Source: Clostridiales bacterium
Lineage (GTDB): Bacteria > Bacillota > Clostridia > Oscillospirales > Butyricicoccaceae
Direction of reading: 5' to 3'
Assembly (NCBI GenBank): GCA_022775385.1
Contig: JALFIV010000033.1
Span: forward strand, 81,077 to 145,076
DNA: 64,000 nucleotides
The position numbers and the translations under genes are program-made. The notes under the pieces were generated by a model, which had not been told where the DNA came from, searched no databases, and was given only the letters and a program-made list of their open reading frames with translations. Below are positions 8,964-18,636 of this stretch, in pieces; the first letter of the stretch is position 1; each line of letters begins with the position of its first letter.

Positions 8964-10106
8964 ATGATTTATCTGGACAATGCGGCGACGACGCTCGGCA
9001 AGCCGGCGGCGGTGGGGCGGGCGGTGCTGGATGCGATGGCACACGCGGCGAGTGCGGGACGCAGTGCGCATGGACCGGCGGTCTGTGCGGCGAATATTCT
9101 GTTTGACACGCGGCGGATTGCGGCGCGGCTGTTTGATGCGGAGGATCCTGCACGGGTGATTTTTACCGCGAATGCAACCGAGGCGCTGAACACCGCGATC
9201 TTTTCGATGGGGAACTATGCGCGGCACTTTGCCGTGACCGGCATGGAGCACAACGCGGTACTCCGTCCGATGCAGGCGCTGTGCCGGAAGGGCGCGCGGA
9301 TGGATGTCCTTCCGACGCCGCTGTGGAGACCGGACATTCTGCTCGACAGTCTGACGCGGAAATGCCGCGAGGGACTGGACTGTCTGATTGTCAATCATGT
9401 CTCCAACGTATTCGGCTACTGCCTGCCGCTCGGGGAGATTGACGGCATTCTGTCGCAGTACGGCGTACCGTTGATCGTGGACGCCTCGCAGTCGGCGGGA
9501 ATCTGTGAGATATCCTGCCGGAAGCTTCCGAGCGCGGCGGCGGTGTGTATGCCGGGACACAAGGGATTGTACGGTCCGCAGGGAACCGGACTGCTGATCG
9601 CGCTCGCGGATGAGGTCACCGAGCCGTTCCGGTACGGCGGCACGGGGAGCCGGTCGTCGGAGGCGCAGATGCCGGATGAACTGCCCGACCGTCTGGAGGC
9701 CGGCACGCACAACATCGCGGGAATCGCGGGTCTGTTCGAGGGCATCCGCTTTGTCGAACAGGTGGGAACGGAGGCGGTCGCGCATCACGAGCGCGCCCTG
9801 CGCCGTCAGCTGACCCGTCTGCTGCGCGGGATGCCGGAGATCACCTGCTATGCCGCCCCGAAGGAGGAACTGCAGACCGGCGTGCTCTCGGTCACCTGCC
9901 GCGGCCTGTCCTGCGAACAGCTCGCACAGGGACTGGCACAGCGCGGCATCTGTGTGCGCGACGGACTGCACTGCGCGCCGCTTGCCCACCGGACGGCGGG
10001 GACGGAGGAGAGCGGAACCGTCCGGTTTTCTCCGGGATGGTTTCAGAACAGCCATCAGATCAAGCGCACGGCGGAGGCGGTCCGGCGCATTTTATCCGAC
10101 AGCTGA
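8964..10106 (+). CDS. Class V aminotransferase / cysteine desulfurase-like protein
   Basis: MIYLDNAATTLGKPAAV, GMEHNAVLRP, VDASQSAG, PGHKGLYGPQGTGLL. Confidence 0.9.
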   Translation: MIYLDNAATTLGKPAAVGRAVLDAMAHAASAGRSAHGPAVCAANILFDTRRIAARLFDAEDPARVIFTANATEALNTAIFSMGNYARHFAVTGMEHNAVLRPMQALCRKGARMDVLPTPLWRPDILLDSLTRKCREGLDCLIVNHVSNVFGYCLPLGEIDGILSQYGVPLIVDASQSAGICEISCRKLPSAAAVCMPGHKGLYGPQGTGLLIALADEVTEPFRYGGTGSRSSEAQMPDELPDRLEAGTHNIAGIAGLFEGIRFVEQVGTEAVAHHERALRRQLTRLLRGMPEITCYAAPKEELQTGVLSVTCRGLSCEQLAQGLAQRGICVRDGLHCAPLAHRTAGTEESGTVRFSPGWFQNSHQIKRTAEAVRRILSDS

Positions 10107-10235
10107 GGAAGATAACCGGTTTTCCTGCGATCCGCTATTCACAGGAGCAGAAATATATGATAAACTAAAACAGAATAAAATGATTTTTTCCGGTTTTCGG
10201 AACAACCTGATTGAGGATAAGGAAGAGTAATCTGA

Positions 10236-11114
10236 ATGTTTAATGGCGCAATCCAATTATTTTTGCAGAATTTCACATCGATGCGTGTCAACGATGTGGT
10301 AGATATTGTTGTTGTCACATTCCTGATCTATCATTTTATCCGACTGGTTCGCGAAACCAGCACCTCGCAGATTATCCGCGGCGTGCTTGTTCTGCTGGCC
10401 GCCGTGGTCGTGTCGGATCTGCTGGATCTGGTTGTGCTCAGCACCCTGTTTCATACGATCATCACCTGGGGCATCATTGTTCTGGCGATTGTCTTTCAGC
10501 CCGAGCTGCGAAAGATGCTCCGCCGCGTGGGTGAGACCGGTGTGGCGTCGCTGTTTTTCTCCCGCCAGAGCAAGATCTCCATGGAGGAGGCCATCGTCAA
10601 GGAGATGGTCAAAGCCTGCAAGGAGATGTCCTGGTCGCGCACCGGTGCGCTGGTGATCTTTGAGCGGAGTGATTCGCTCGACGAGATCATCAAGACCGGC
10701 ACGCAGGTGAATGCCAAGGTCGTCGATGAGCTGATCCGCAACATCTTTTACGAAGGAGCGCCCCTGCACGACGGCGCGATGATCATCCGTGACGGACAGA
10801 TCTGCGCCGCCGGCTGTGTCCTTCCGCTGTCGGACAACCGCAATCTCGCCAAGGAGCTGGGAACCCGCCACCGTGCGGCGGTCGGCATGAGCGAGCGTGC
10901 GGATTCGGTCAGTCTGGTGGTCTCGGAGGAGACCGGCGCGATCTCCGTCGCAATCCGCGGTCAGCTGAAGCGAAATCTGATTCCGGAGCAGCTCGAGGAA
11001 CTGCTGACGGAGGAGCTGATTCCGCAGGCCGAGGAAGAGGAACAGGAACAGAAGGTCTCCCGTGTGGATGCCTTCCTTGAAAAGCTTTTGGGAATCCGAG
11101 GAGGCAGATCTTGA
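10236..11114 (+). CDS. cdaA: Diadenylate cyclase CdaA
   Basis: N-terminal TM helices and DAC motifs (APLHDGAMII, GTRHRAAVGMSE). Confidence 0.95.
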   Translation: MFNGAIQLFLQNFTSMRVNDVVDIVVVTFLIYHFIRLVRETSTSQIIRGVLVLLAAVVVSDLLDLVVLSTLFHTIITWGIIVLAIVFQPELRKMLRRVGETGVASLFFSRQSKISMEEAIVKEMVKACKEMSWSRTGALVIFERSDSLDEIIKTGTQVNAKVVDELIRNIFYEGAPLHDGAMIIRDGQICAAGCVLPLSDNRNLAKELGTRHRAAVGMSERADSVSLVVSEETGAISVAIRGQLKRNLIPEQLEELLTEELIPQAEEEEQEQKVSRVDAFLEKLLGIRGGRS

Positions 11115-12343
11115 AACAGTGGTTAAAAAAATATGATCTTTTAACCTTGATCATCTCGTTTGTTCTTGCAGTCGGTCTCTGGTGCTATGTCATGAACCAG
11201 GAGAACCCGACCCGCACGCTGGAATACCGCAATATCAACGTACAGCTGCAGGGGGCGGACGATCTGTACAACACATACAATCTCTCGGTCATCGAGGGCG
11301 CGGAGTCCACGGTCGACGTCCGCGTCTCGGCACAGAACAGCCGTCTTGCCAATCTGACGGCGTCGCAGATCAAGGTCGTTGCGAATCTGAAGGACTCGAT
11401 CTCCACGCCGGGAACCTATGATCTGGCGTATGAGGTCATTCTGCCGGAATCCGGCATGACCTGTGTGGAGAGCAATCCGTCCACCGTCAGCGTCACGGTC
11501 GACCGCATCGAGACCAAGTCGGTGCCGGTCGAGGTCGAAATCAGCGGCAAGACCCCGGAGGGATACAAAATCGGCGAGCCCGAGCTGCAGTCGGATACGG
11601 TCAACATCACCGGACCGGAGAATGAGCTGGACCGCGTCGCCAAGGCGGTCGTCGAGCTGGACGCAAAGAAGCTCAAGCAGTCGATTTCGGACGTCAGCTC
11701 GGAATACACCCTGGTCGACAGCAGCGGCAGAGCGGTCGACATGACCAACATCAGCCGCGAGGCGACCCGCGTCAAGGTATCCGTACCGGTTCTGCGCGTC
11801 CGCGAGGTCCCGCTGACGGTTTCGCTGACGCCGGAGGACGCCATCGAGTCCAAGAACGCCTCGGTCAAGCTGTCGTCGGACACCGTCAAGATTCAGGGCG
11901 ATCCGGAGGCGGTCGGTGCGATTTCGTCCATCGAGGTCGGCTCGATCAACATCAACAACGCAGAAAACGGCGATTCGTTCACGTTTGCGATCACGCCGCC
12001 GACCGGCATCACGCTGGCGGACGGTCAGGAGAGCAGCGTCCGTGCGGTTCTGAGCATGGACAGCACGGAACAGCGCAAGTTCCATGTGACCAACATCACG
12101 GTGACCGACACGGCACAGAGCGATGCCAAGGCGGTGGAGCTCATGACGCAGGAACTCACGGTGACACTGGTCGGCACAAAGAAAACACTGGATCAGCTGA
12201 ACGCTGACGATATCCATGTCGTGGCGCAGGTTAACACCGCGGAGCTCACGGCGGGCAGCCACAAGGTCGGCGTGACCATCGAGACGCCGAATGCGGTCTC
12301 GGTCAGCGGATCGTACAGCGTGGAAGTATCGGTTTGGGAATAA
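11111..12343 (+). CDS. cdaR: YbbR-domain protein CdaR
   Basis: Overlaps cdaA; N-terminal TM and repeated YbbR domains. Confidence 0.9.
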   Translation: MKQWLKKYDLLTLIISFVLAVGLWCYVMNQENPTRTLEYRNINVQLQGADDLYNTYNLSVIEGAESTVDVRVSAQNSRLANLTASQIKVVANLKDSISTPGTYDLAYEVILPESGMTCVESNPSTVSVTVDRIETKSVPVEVEISGKTPEGYKIGEPELQSDTVNITGPENELDRVAKAVVELDAKKLKQSISDVSSEYTLVDSSGRAVDMTNISREATRVKVSVPVLRVREVPLTVSLTPEDAIESKNASVKLSSDTVKIQGDPEAVGAISSIEVGSININNAENGDSFTFAITPPTGITLADGQESSVRAVLSMDSTEQRKFHVTNITVTDTAQSDAKAVELMTQELTVTLVGTKKTLDQLNADDIHVVAQVNTAELTAGSHKVGVTIETPNAVSVSGSYSVEVSVWE

Positions 12344-12350
12344 CAAGCAT

Positions 12351-13937
12351 ATGTCTATTTTAGTAAACAATATCCGCATCCCGCTGGAGGCGGACACGGA
12401 GGAGGCGTTCCGCACCGCCTGTGCGCGGTGTGATCTGCCGCTCGGGCAGGTGACCGCCTCGGTGTACCGCGAATCGCTGGATGCACGGCGCGGGACGATC
12501 ACGCGCGTGCTCTCCGTCCTGCTGGACGGGATCCCGGAGGAGCAGGCGCTTGCCGAGCGCATCAACCGTCCGGATGTCCGGTACAAAAAGCCGGCGGAGG
12601 AGCCGAAACCCGCGGGACACAAGCCGCTCGCCCACCGTCCGGTGGTTGTCGGACTGGGACCGGCGGGACTGTTCGCGGCGCATCTGCTCGCGAAAAACGG
12701 CTACCGTCCGATTGTGCTCGAGCGCGGCGACTGTGTGGAAGACCGCGACAGGGCGGTCGAGGAGTTCTGGCGCGGCGGCGCGTTCTCCGAGCGGAGCAAC
12801 ATCCAGTTCGGCGAGGGCGGCGCGGGAGCCTATTCCGACGGCAAGCTGATGACGCGCATCCACGATCCGCTCAGCGAGGTCGTACTGCACACGCTGGTGG
12901 CGCACGGCGCGCCGGCGGACATCCTGACCAAGGCAAAACCGCACATCGGGACGGACATCCTCAAGGACGTCGTCCGCTCGATGCGCGAGGACATCATCCG
13001 GCTGGGCGGCGAGGTGCATTTCCGCACCGCACTCACCGGCATCATTCAGAAAAACGGGCGCCTGACCGGCATTCTGGCGGACGGACAGGAGATTGCCTGC
13101 GAGCAGCTGATTCTCGCAATCGGCCACAGCGCGCGTGACACGTTTGTCCGGCTGCACGACTGCGGACTCCGGATGGAGCCCAAGCCGTTTTCGGTCGGCG
13201 CGCGCATCGAGCATCTGCAGAGCGCGATCGACAGAGCGCGCTACGGACGGGCGGCGGGACATCCCGCACTGCCGCCGGCGGAGTACACGCTGTCCCACCG
13301 GCAGAACGGCAGAGCATGCTATTCGTTCTGTATGTGTCCGGGCGGACAGGTGGTCGCGGCGCAGAGCGAGGAACACACGGTGGTCACCAACGGCATGAGC
13401 TATCACGCCAGAGACGGCGTCAACGCCAATGCGGCGGTCGTGGTCTCGGTCGGACCGGAGGACTTTGACGGCTCGTCGGTGTTCGCTGGCATGGAGTTCC
13501 AGCGCAGGATTGAGCGCGCCGCCTACCGAGCCAACGGAAGCTATCGTGCGCCGTGTCAGCGCGTCGGCGATTTTCTGGAGGACAGACCGAGCAGAACATG
13601 CGGCTCGGTTCATCCGACCTATCCGGTCGGTGTCCGGTACGGGACGCTCACGGGCGTCCTGCCGGAGTTTGTCCTGCGTGAGATGCGCGACGGACTGCGC
13701 GTGTTCGGCAGAAAGATCCGCGGCTATGACGCGGCGGATGCGCTGCTGACCGGACCGGAGACCCGGACGTCCTCTCCCATCCGCATTGTGCGCGGAGAGG
13801 ATCGGTACAGCACCGGACTGACCGGTGTCATCCCGTGCGGCGAGGGCGCCGGCTATGCGGGAGGCATCATGAGCGCCGCGGTGGACGGATTGTCCTGTGC
13901 GTCGCGGATTATGGACGAATATCGTCCGTTTGATTAA
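12351..13937 (+). CDS. FAD-dependent dehydrogenase (COG2509-like)
   Basis: VVVGLGPAGLFAAHLLAKNGYRPIVLERG; GEGAGYAGGIMSAAVDG. Confidence 0.88.
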   Translation: MSILVNNIRIPLEADTEEAFRTACARCDLPLGQVTASVYRESLDARRGTITRVLSVLLDGIPEEQALAERINRPDVRYKKPAEEPKPAGHKPLAHRPVVVGLGPAGLFAAHLLAKNGYRPIVLERGDCVEDRDRAVEEFWRGGAFSERSNIQFGEGGAGAYSDGKLMTRIHDPLSEVVLHTLVAHGAPADILTKAKPHIGTDILKDVVRSMREDIIRLGGEVHFRTALTGIIQKNGRLTGILADGQEIACEQLILAIGHSARDTFVRLHDCGLRMEPKPFSVGARIEHLQSAIDRARYGRAAGHPALPPAEYTLSHRQNGRACYSFCMCPGGQVVAAQSEEHTVVTNGMSYHARDGVNANAAVVVSVGPEDFDGSSVFAGMEFQRRIERAAYRANGSYRAPCQRVGDFLEDRPSRTCGSVHPTYPVGVRYGTLTGVLPEFVLREMRDGLRVFGRKIRGYDAADALLTGPETRTSSPIRIVRGEDRYSTGLTGVIPCGEGAGYAGGIMSAAVDGLSCASRIMDEYRPFD

Positions 13938-13952
13938 AAAGGAGGAATTGTG

Positions 13953-14363
13953 ATGCAGCAGAATGCGATTGTAACCGAGCTGCTTCCGAATAATATTGCG
14001 CGTCTGCAGATTCAGCGGCAGACCGCGTGCGGCCACGACTGCAGCAAATGCGGCGGCTGCGGAGAGATGTACACCGCCCCGATCTTTGTCGAGGTGAAAA
14101 ACCGGATCCACGCCGAGGTCGGCGATCTGGTCAAGGTCGAGGGCAGCTCGAAGAACGTCCTCGGTCTTGCGGCGATTGTCTACGTCATCCCGTTTGTCCT
14201 GTTCTTTGTGTTCTACGCGATTGCGGCGGCGATGCACTCGTCCATCCCGGGTGTGTTCGCCATGATCGGCCTCGCGCTCGGCATTCTGGGCGCCAAGCTG
14301 TTCAGCGACTATCACAAGAAGCACGCCAAGCCGGTCTATGAGATGACCCGCATTCAGGCATAA
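13953..14363 (+). CDS. SoxR-reducing system protein RseC family
   Basis: CGHDCSKCGGCG plus two TM segments. Confidence 0.75.
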   Translation: MQQNAIVTELLPNNIARLQIQRQTACGHDCSKCGGCGEMYTAPIFVEVKNRIHAEVGDLVKVEGSSKNVLGLAAIVYVIPFVLFFVFYAIAAAMHSSIPGVFAMIGLALGILGAKLFSDYHKKHAKPVYEMTRIQA

Positions 14364-14367
14364 CCGG

Positions 14368-15246
14368 ATGTTCGGCTTTATCCGCCCGCTGAAAAGCGAG
14401 CTCAAGGTCCGCGAGTGGGAGCGGTTTCAGTCGGTCTACTGCGGACTGTGCCATACGATCCGGTCGCGGTACGGCATCGCGCAGACCCTCCTGCTCAGCT
14501 ACGACTGCACCTATCTCGCGCTCGTGCTGGACAGCACATCGGCGGGCTGTGAGACCTGCCGCCGGCGGTGCATTACCCATCCGTTCCGAAGGAGGACCTG
14601 TGCGCACGAGAGCGACGGCATCCGCCACGCGGCGGCGGTCAGCGTGATCCTGAACTGGCACAAGCTGCAGGACACGATTGACGACGAGAAGGGCTGGAAA
14701 CGTCTCGGCGCGAAGCTCCTGCGTCTGCTGCTCCGTCGCGGCTACCGGAAGGCACAGCGCGACAATCCGGAATTTGACCGCGCGGCCGCCGAACAGCTCC
14801 GGACGCTCAGCCGGATTCAGGACGAGCAGACCGCGTCGCTGGATATTCCGGCGGACACCTTTGCCGGTCTGCTGCGCGCGGCGGTTCCGCAGGAGCGGGA
14901 GGACGCCCGGATTCTCGGCGAGATGTTCTATCACACCGGACGGTGGATCTATCTGATCGACGCGTGCGATGATCTCGCGGACGATTTTGCATCCGGCAGC
15001 TACAATCCGGTTCGTCTGCGCTTTTCGCTCACTCAGCCGGATCTCACCCCGTGGAAGCAGGGACTGAACCACACTCTGCTGCAGTCGCTTGCGGCATCCT
15101 ATCATGCATATATTCTGCTGGACAGAAAGAAAGACGGCGGAATTATAGAAAATATTCTGTGCCAAGGTCTGCCGGAGGTCACGCGGCAGGTTTTGAACGG
15201 TACATTTGATCAAAACGGAGGAAAAAACAGGCATGGATCCATATAA
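14368..15246 (+). CDS. DUF5685-like protein
   Basis: MFGFIRPLKSELKVREWERFQSVYCGLCHTIRSRYG. Confidence 0.7.
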   Translation: MFGFIRPLKSELKVREWERFQSVYCGLCHTIRSRYGIAQTLLLSYDCTYLALVLDSTSAGCETCRRRCITHPFRRRTCAHESDGIRHAAAVSVILNWHKLQDTIDDEKGWKRLGAKLLRLLLRRGYRKAQRDNPEFDRAAAEQLRTLSRIQDEQTASLDIPADTFAGLLRAAVPQEREDARILGEMFYHTGRWIYLIDACDDLADDFASGSYNPVRLRFSLTQPDLTPWKQGLNHTLLQSLAASYHAYILLDRKKDGGIIENILCQGLPEVTRQVLNGTFDQNGGKNRHGSI

Positions 15247-15859
15247 AATTCTCGATATCTCCCCGAATGCGACGGATGATGAAGTAAAGAGCGCCTACCG
15301 CGAGCTGGCGCGCAAGTATCATCCGGACAACTACGTCAACAACCCGCTGGCGGATCTGGCGCAGGAGAAGATGCAGCAGATCAACGAGGCGTATGACGCG
15401 ATCATGAAGGAGCGCAAATCCGGCGGCTCGGCGCGTTCGGGCGGGTATCAGAGCAGCGGCGGCTACCAGAGCGGCGGCTATGGCTACGCCGGTCAGTCGG
15501 CCGGATATCGCGGCGCCAACGCCAATATCTACAATCAGGTGCGCAACGCGATCAATGTCGGCAACATCGGCATGGCGGAGGGACTGCTCGACCGCGTGTC
15601 CGACCGCGACGCGGAATGGCACTATCTCCGCGCGAATGTCTGCTACCGCAAGGGATGGTTTGATGAGGCGATGCAGGAGATCAACCAGGCCTGCGGCATG
15701 GAGCCGAACAACTACGAATACCAGCGCACGAAGCAGGTGCTCAGCCAGAGTGCCCAGTACGGCGGCTACCGTCCGACGCAGGGCAACGATGCGATGGACT
15801 GCTGTGCGCAGCTGCTGTGTCTCAACTGCCTGTGTGACTGTATGGGAGGCGGCTGTTAA
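15233..15859 (+). CDS. J-domain protein with Cys-rich C-terminus
   Basis: MDPYKILDISPNATDDEVKSAYRELARKYHPDN; C-terminal CCAQLLCLNCLCDCMGGGC. Confidence 0.85.
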   Translation: MDPYKILDISPNATDDEVKSAYRELARKYHPDNYVNNPLADLAQEKMQQINEAYDAIMKERKSGGSARSGGYQSSGGYQSGGYGYAGQSAGYRGANANIYNQVRNAINVGNIGMAEGLLDRVSDRDAEWHYLRANVCYRKGWFDEAMQEINQACGMEPNNYEYQRTKQVLSQSAQYGGYRPTQGNDAMDCCAQLLCLNCLCDCMGGGC

Positions 15860-15865
15860 GTGGCA

Positions 15866-16375
15866 ATGGATAGGAAAAACAGGAATGGGACGCTTGCGAT
15901 GGGCGGCGTCCTCTCGGCGCTGGCGCTGATGTTTCTGCTGGCGGCGTCGATGCTGCCGGCCGGACGTCTGGGATGCGCGGCACTAGCCGGTGTGGTCGGC
16001 GCCGTGGTGCTCGTCCGCTGCGGCTGGAAAACCGGGATGATGAGCTGGATTGCCGTCTCGGTGCTCTCCCTGCTGCTCTCGCCGAGCAAGGGGAGCGCGA
16101 TGCTGTATACGATCTTTTTCGGTCCGTATACGCTGATGAAAAACCGCATCGAACGGCTGAACCGCGCGCCGCTCGAGTGGCTGCTCAAGTTTTTGTTCTG
16201 CATGGCGGTCTCGGTCCTGGTCTTTTTCTTCTCCGCCGACATCCTCGGTCTGTTCCCGCCGGTCATCGCCGGCAAGCTCTGGCTGTTTCTTCCGGCGGTC
16301 GCGGTGGTCTTTCTCGCGTATGATGTCGTGTTCTCCAAGATGATCGCGATGCTCATCGCCCGTCTGCCGAAATAA
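15866..16375 (+). CDS. Predicted membrane protein
   Basis: Several hydrophobic segments; alternative GTG start at 15860. Confidence 0.65.
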   Translation: MDRKNRNGTLAMGGVLSALALMFLLAASMLPAGRLGCAALAGVVGAVVLVRCGWKTGMMSWIAVSVLSLLLSPSKGSAMLYTIFFGPYTLMKNRIERLNRAPLEWLLKFLFCMAVSVLVFFFSADILGLFPPVIAGKLWLFLPAVAVVFLAYDVVFSKMIAMLIARLPK

Positions 16376-16400
16376 AACACAAAAAACCGATGAATTTCTT

Positions 16401-16484
16401 CAACCCGTATGTCTTGACGGCAAGATATACGGGTTGTTATAATATACTGAAGACCCTTTTGTAATGAGTGAAAGAAAAGGGTCT
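16401..16484 (+). promoter_or_regulatory. Promoter embedded in an inverted repeat plus 5'UTR hairpin upstream of yicC
   Basis: CAACCCGTAT/ATACGGGTTG; TTGACG (16414) -18 bp- TATAAT (16438); AGACCCTTTT/AAAAGGGTCT (16451-16460/16475-16484). Confidence 0.65.
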
Positions 16485-16516
16485 CTGAGTAATGCATGAA
16501 AACAGGAGGGACCGGC

Positions 16517-17392
16517 TTGAAAAGCATGACTGGATACGGCAGAGCCCGTATGACCATCAGCGATCGGGAGATTACCGTCGAGATCCGTTCGGTAAACCAT
16601 CGCTATCTGGATGTCACCGTCAAGGCGCCGCGCATCTACGGATTTCTGGATGAGGCGGCGAAGAGCGCAATCGGCAAGTGGATTGCACGCGGCAAGGTCG
16701 ACATCTACATTTCCATCGACGCATCCGATGCCGGAGATGAGACCATTGTACTGAACAAGCGGATTCTGGAGAATTATCTGGATCTGCTGCATGAGATCCG
16801 CGACACCTATTCGCTGACGGACGACATCAGCGTGATGAGTATGGCGAAGCTGCCGGATGTGTTCACGGCGGAGAAGCAGGAGGCGGACGCCGAGGAGATC
16901 AAGCGCGATGTGCTGACAGTGCTTAGCGCCGCGGCGGAGGATTATGCCGCAATGCGTGAGCGCGAGGGCGAGAAGATGCGCGAGGACATCCTGAACCGGC
17001 GCGAGACCATTCTCGGTCTGGTGTCTCAGGTCGAGGCGCGCTCCCCGAAGGCGGTGGAGGAATACCGCGCCAAGCTGACCGCGCGCATGAACGAGGTGCT
17101 GTCGGACACGACGATTGATCCCCAGCGCATACTGGCGGAGGCGGCGATCTATGCCGACCGCACCGCGGTGGACGAGGAAACCGTCCGTCTGCGCAGCCAT
17201 ATGCAGCAGCTCCAGCTGATGGCGGACGACACCCATCCGACCGGCCGCAAGCTGGACTTCCTGGTACAGGAGATGAACCGCGAGGCGAACACCATCGGCT
17301 CCAAGGCAAACGACATGGAGCTTGCCAAGATTGTGGTCGATCTCAAGGCGGAGATTGAGAAGATCCGCGAGCAGGTTCAGAACATCGAGTAA
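16517..17392 (+). CDS. YicC/YloC family endoribonuclease
   Basis: TTG start after [47 protein letters not shown]. Confidence 0.92.
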   Translation: MKSMTGYGRARMTISDREITVEIRSVNHRYLDVTVKAPRIYGFLDEAAKSAIGKWIARGKVDIYISIDASDAGDETIVLNKRILENYLDLLHEIRDTYSLTDDISVMSMAKLPDVFTAEKQEADAEEIKRDVLTVLSAAAEDYAAMREREGEKMREDILNRRETILGLVSQVEARSPKAVEEYRAKLTARMNEVLSDTTIDPQRILAEAAIYADRTAVDEETVRLRSHMQQLQLMADDTHPTGRKLDFLVQEMNREANTIGSKANDMELAKIVVDLKAEIEKIREQVQNIE

Positions 17393-17406
17393 AGGAGCAT
17401 TCGCGT

Positions 17407-17667
17407 ATGAAGCTCATCAACATTGGTTTCGGCAATCTGGTTTCTGCCGACCGGGTGATTGCGGTGGTCGCACCGGAGTCCGCACCGGTCAAGCGTATCG
17501 TGCAGGAGGCACGGGAGCGGCAGATGGTCATCGACGGCACCTACGGACGGCGCACGCGCGCGGTTCTGGTGATGGACAGCGACCATGTTGTGCTCTCGGC
17601 CATCTCGCCGGATGCGATTGCGGGACGCGCAGACAGCCGGGACGAGGAATCCGAGGTGGCAGAATGA
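17407..17667 (+). CDS. remA: RemA/DUF370 family regulator
   Basis: [32 protein letters not shown]. Confidence 0.92.
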   Translation: MKLINIGFGNLVSADRVIAVVAPESAPVKRIVQEARERQMVIDGTYGRRTRAVLVMDSDHVVLSAISPDAIAGRADSRDEESEVAE

Positions 17668-18257
17668 AAGAGCAGAAGGGCACACTGTTTGTGCTGACCG
17701 GTCCGTCCGGCGTCGGCAAGGGAACCCTGCTGTCGCATGTGCTCCCGCAGCTGGACTCGCTGTTTTTGTCGGTCTCCGCGACCACACGCGAGCCGCGTCC
17801 GGGAGAGCAGGACGGTGTCCATTACTATTTCCTGAGTCCGGAGCAGTTCCGCAGCCGGATCGAGGACGGTGCGTTTCTCGAGCATGCGCAGTTCAGCGGA
17901 AACTATTACGGCACGCCGTCCGCACCGATTGACGAGCATCTGAGCCGCGGCGAGGATGTGGTTCTTGAGATCGAGGTGCAGGGCGCGATGCAGATCCGTG
18001 AAAAGCGTCCGGATGCGGCGATGATCTTTGTCGCGCCGCCGGACTTTGCGACGCTGGAGGCGCGCCTGCGCGGCCGTCAGACCGAGGCGGAGGACGCGAT
18101 TGCACTTCGTCTGGAAACCGCGAAGCACGAGCTGCAGCAGATTCCGAAGTTCGACTACGTCGTCATCAACGACGACCTCACCCGTGCGGAGGAGGAGCTC
18201 AAGGCCGTATTCCTTGCGGAGCGCGCCCGCACGATGCACCGCACGTTCCATATTTAA
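17664..18257 (+). CDS. gmk: Guanylate kinase
   Basis: [33 protein letters not shown]. Confidence 0.95.
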   Translation: MKEQKGTLFVLTGPSGVGKGTLLSHVLPQLDSLFLSVSATTREPRPGEQDGVHYYFLSPEQFRSRIEDGAFLEHAQFSGNYYGTPSAPIDEHLSRGEDVVLEIEVQGAMQIREKRPDAAMIFVAPPDFATLEARLRGRQTEAEDAIALRLETAKHELQQIPKFDYVVINDDLTRAEEELKAVFLAERARTMHRTFHI

Positions 18258-18320
18258 TTTGTCATTCACGTGCACGGCCGAGGCGGCCGTGCGGGATATC
18301 ATTGAAGGAGAGATACACTT

Positions 18321-18632
18321 ATGTTAAATCCGTCTATGCAGGATCTGATGAAGAAAGTCAACAACCGCTATCTGCTGGTCAATCTGGCGGCACAGCGTGC
18401 GCGCGACATCGCGCTCAAGGCGGAAGCGGCTGAGGAGAAGATTCCGGATAAGCCGGTCAAGCTTGCGCTGGACGAGATCGCCGCAGGTAAGATTGAATAC
18501 TGCGAGGGTCCGAAGCCGGAGCCGGCGGCGCCGGTGGAGGATGTTCTTGCATCCATCGATCTGGACGCAGTGGACGAAGATGTTCTTCTGGACGACGAGC
18601 CGGAAGAGGACGACACGGTAGAGGAGCTGTAA
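18321..18632 (+). CDS. rpoZ: RNA polymerase omega subunit
   Basis: NNRYLLVNLAAQRARDI...KPVKLALDEIAAGKI; synteny after gmk. Confidence 0.92.
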   Translation: MLNPSMQDLMKKVNNRYLLVNLAAQRARDIALKAEAAEEKIPDKPVKLALDEIAAGKIEYCEGPKPEPAAPVEDVLASIDLDAVDEDVLLDDEPEEDDTVEEL

Positions 18633-18636
18633 GCCC

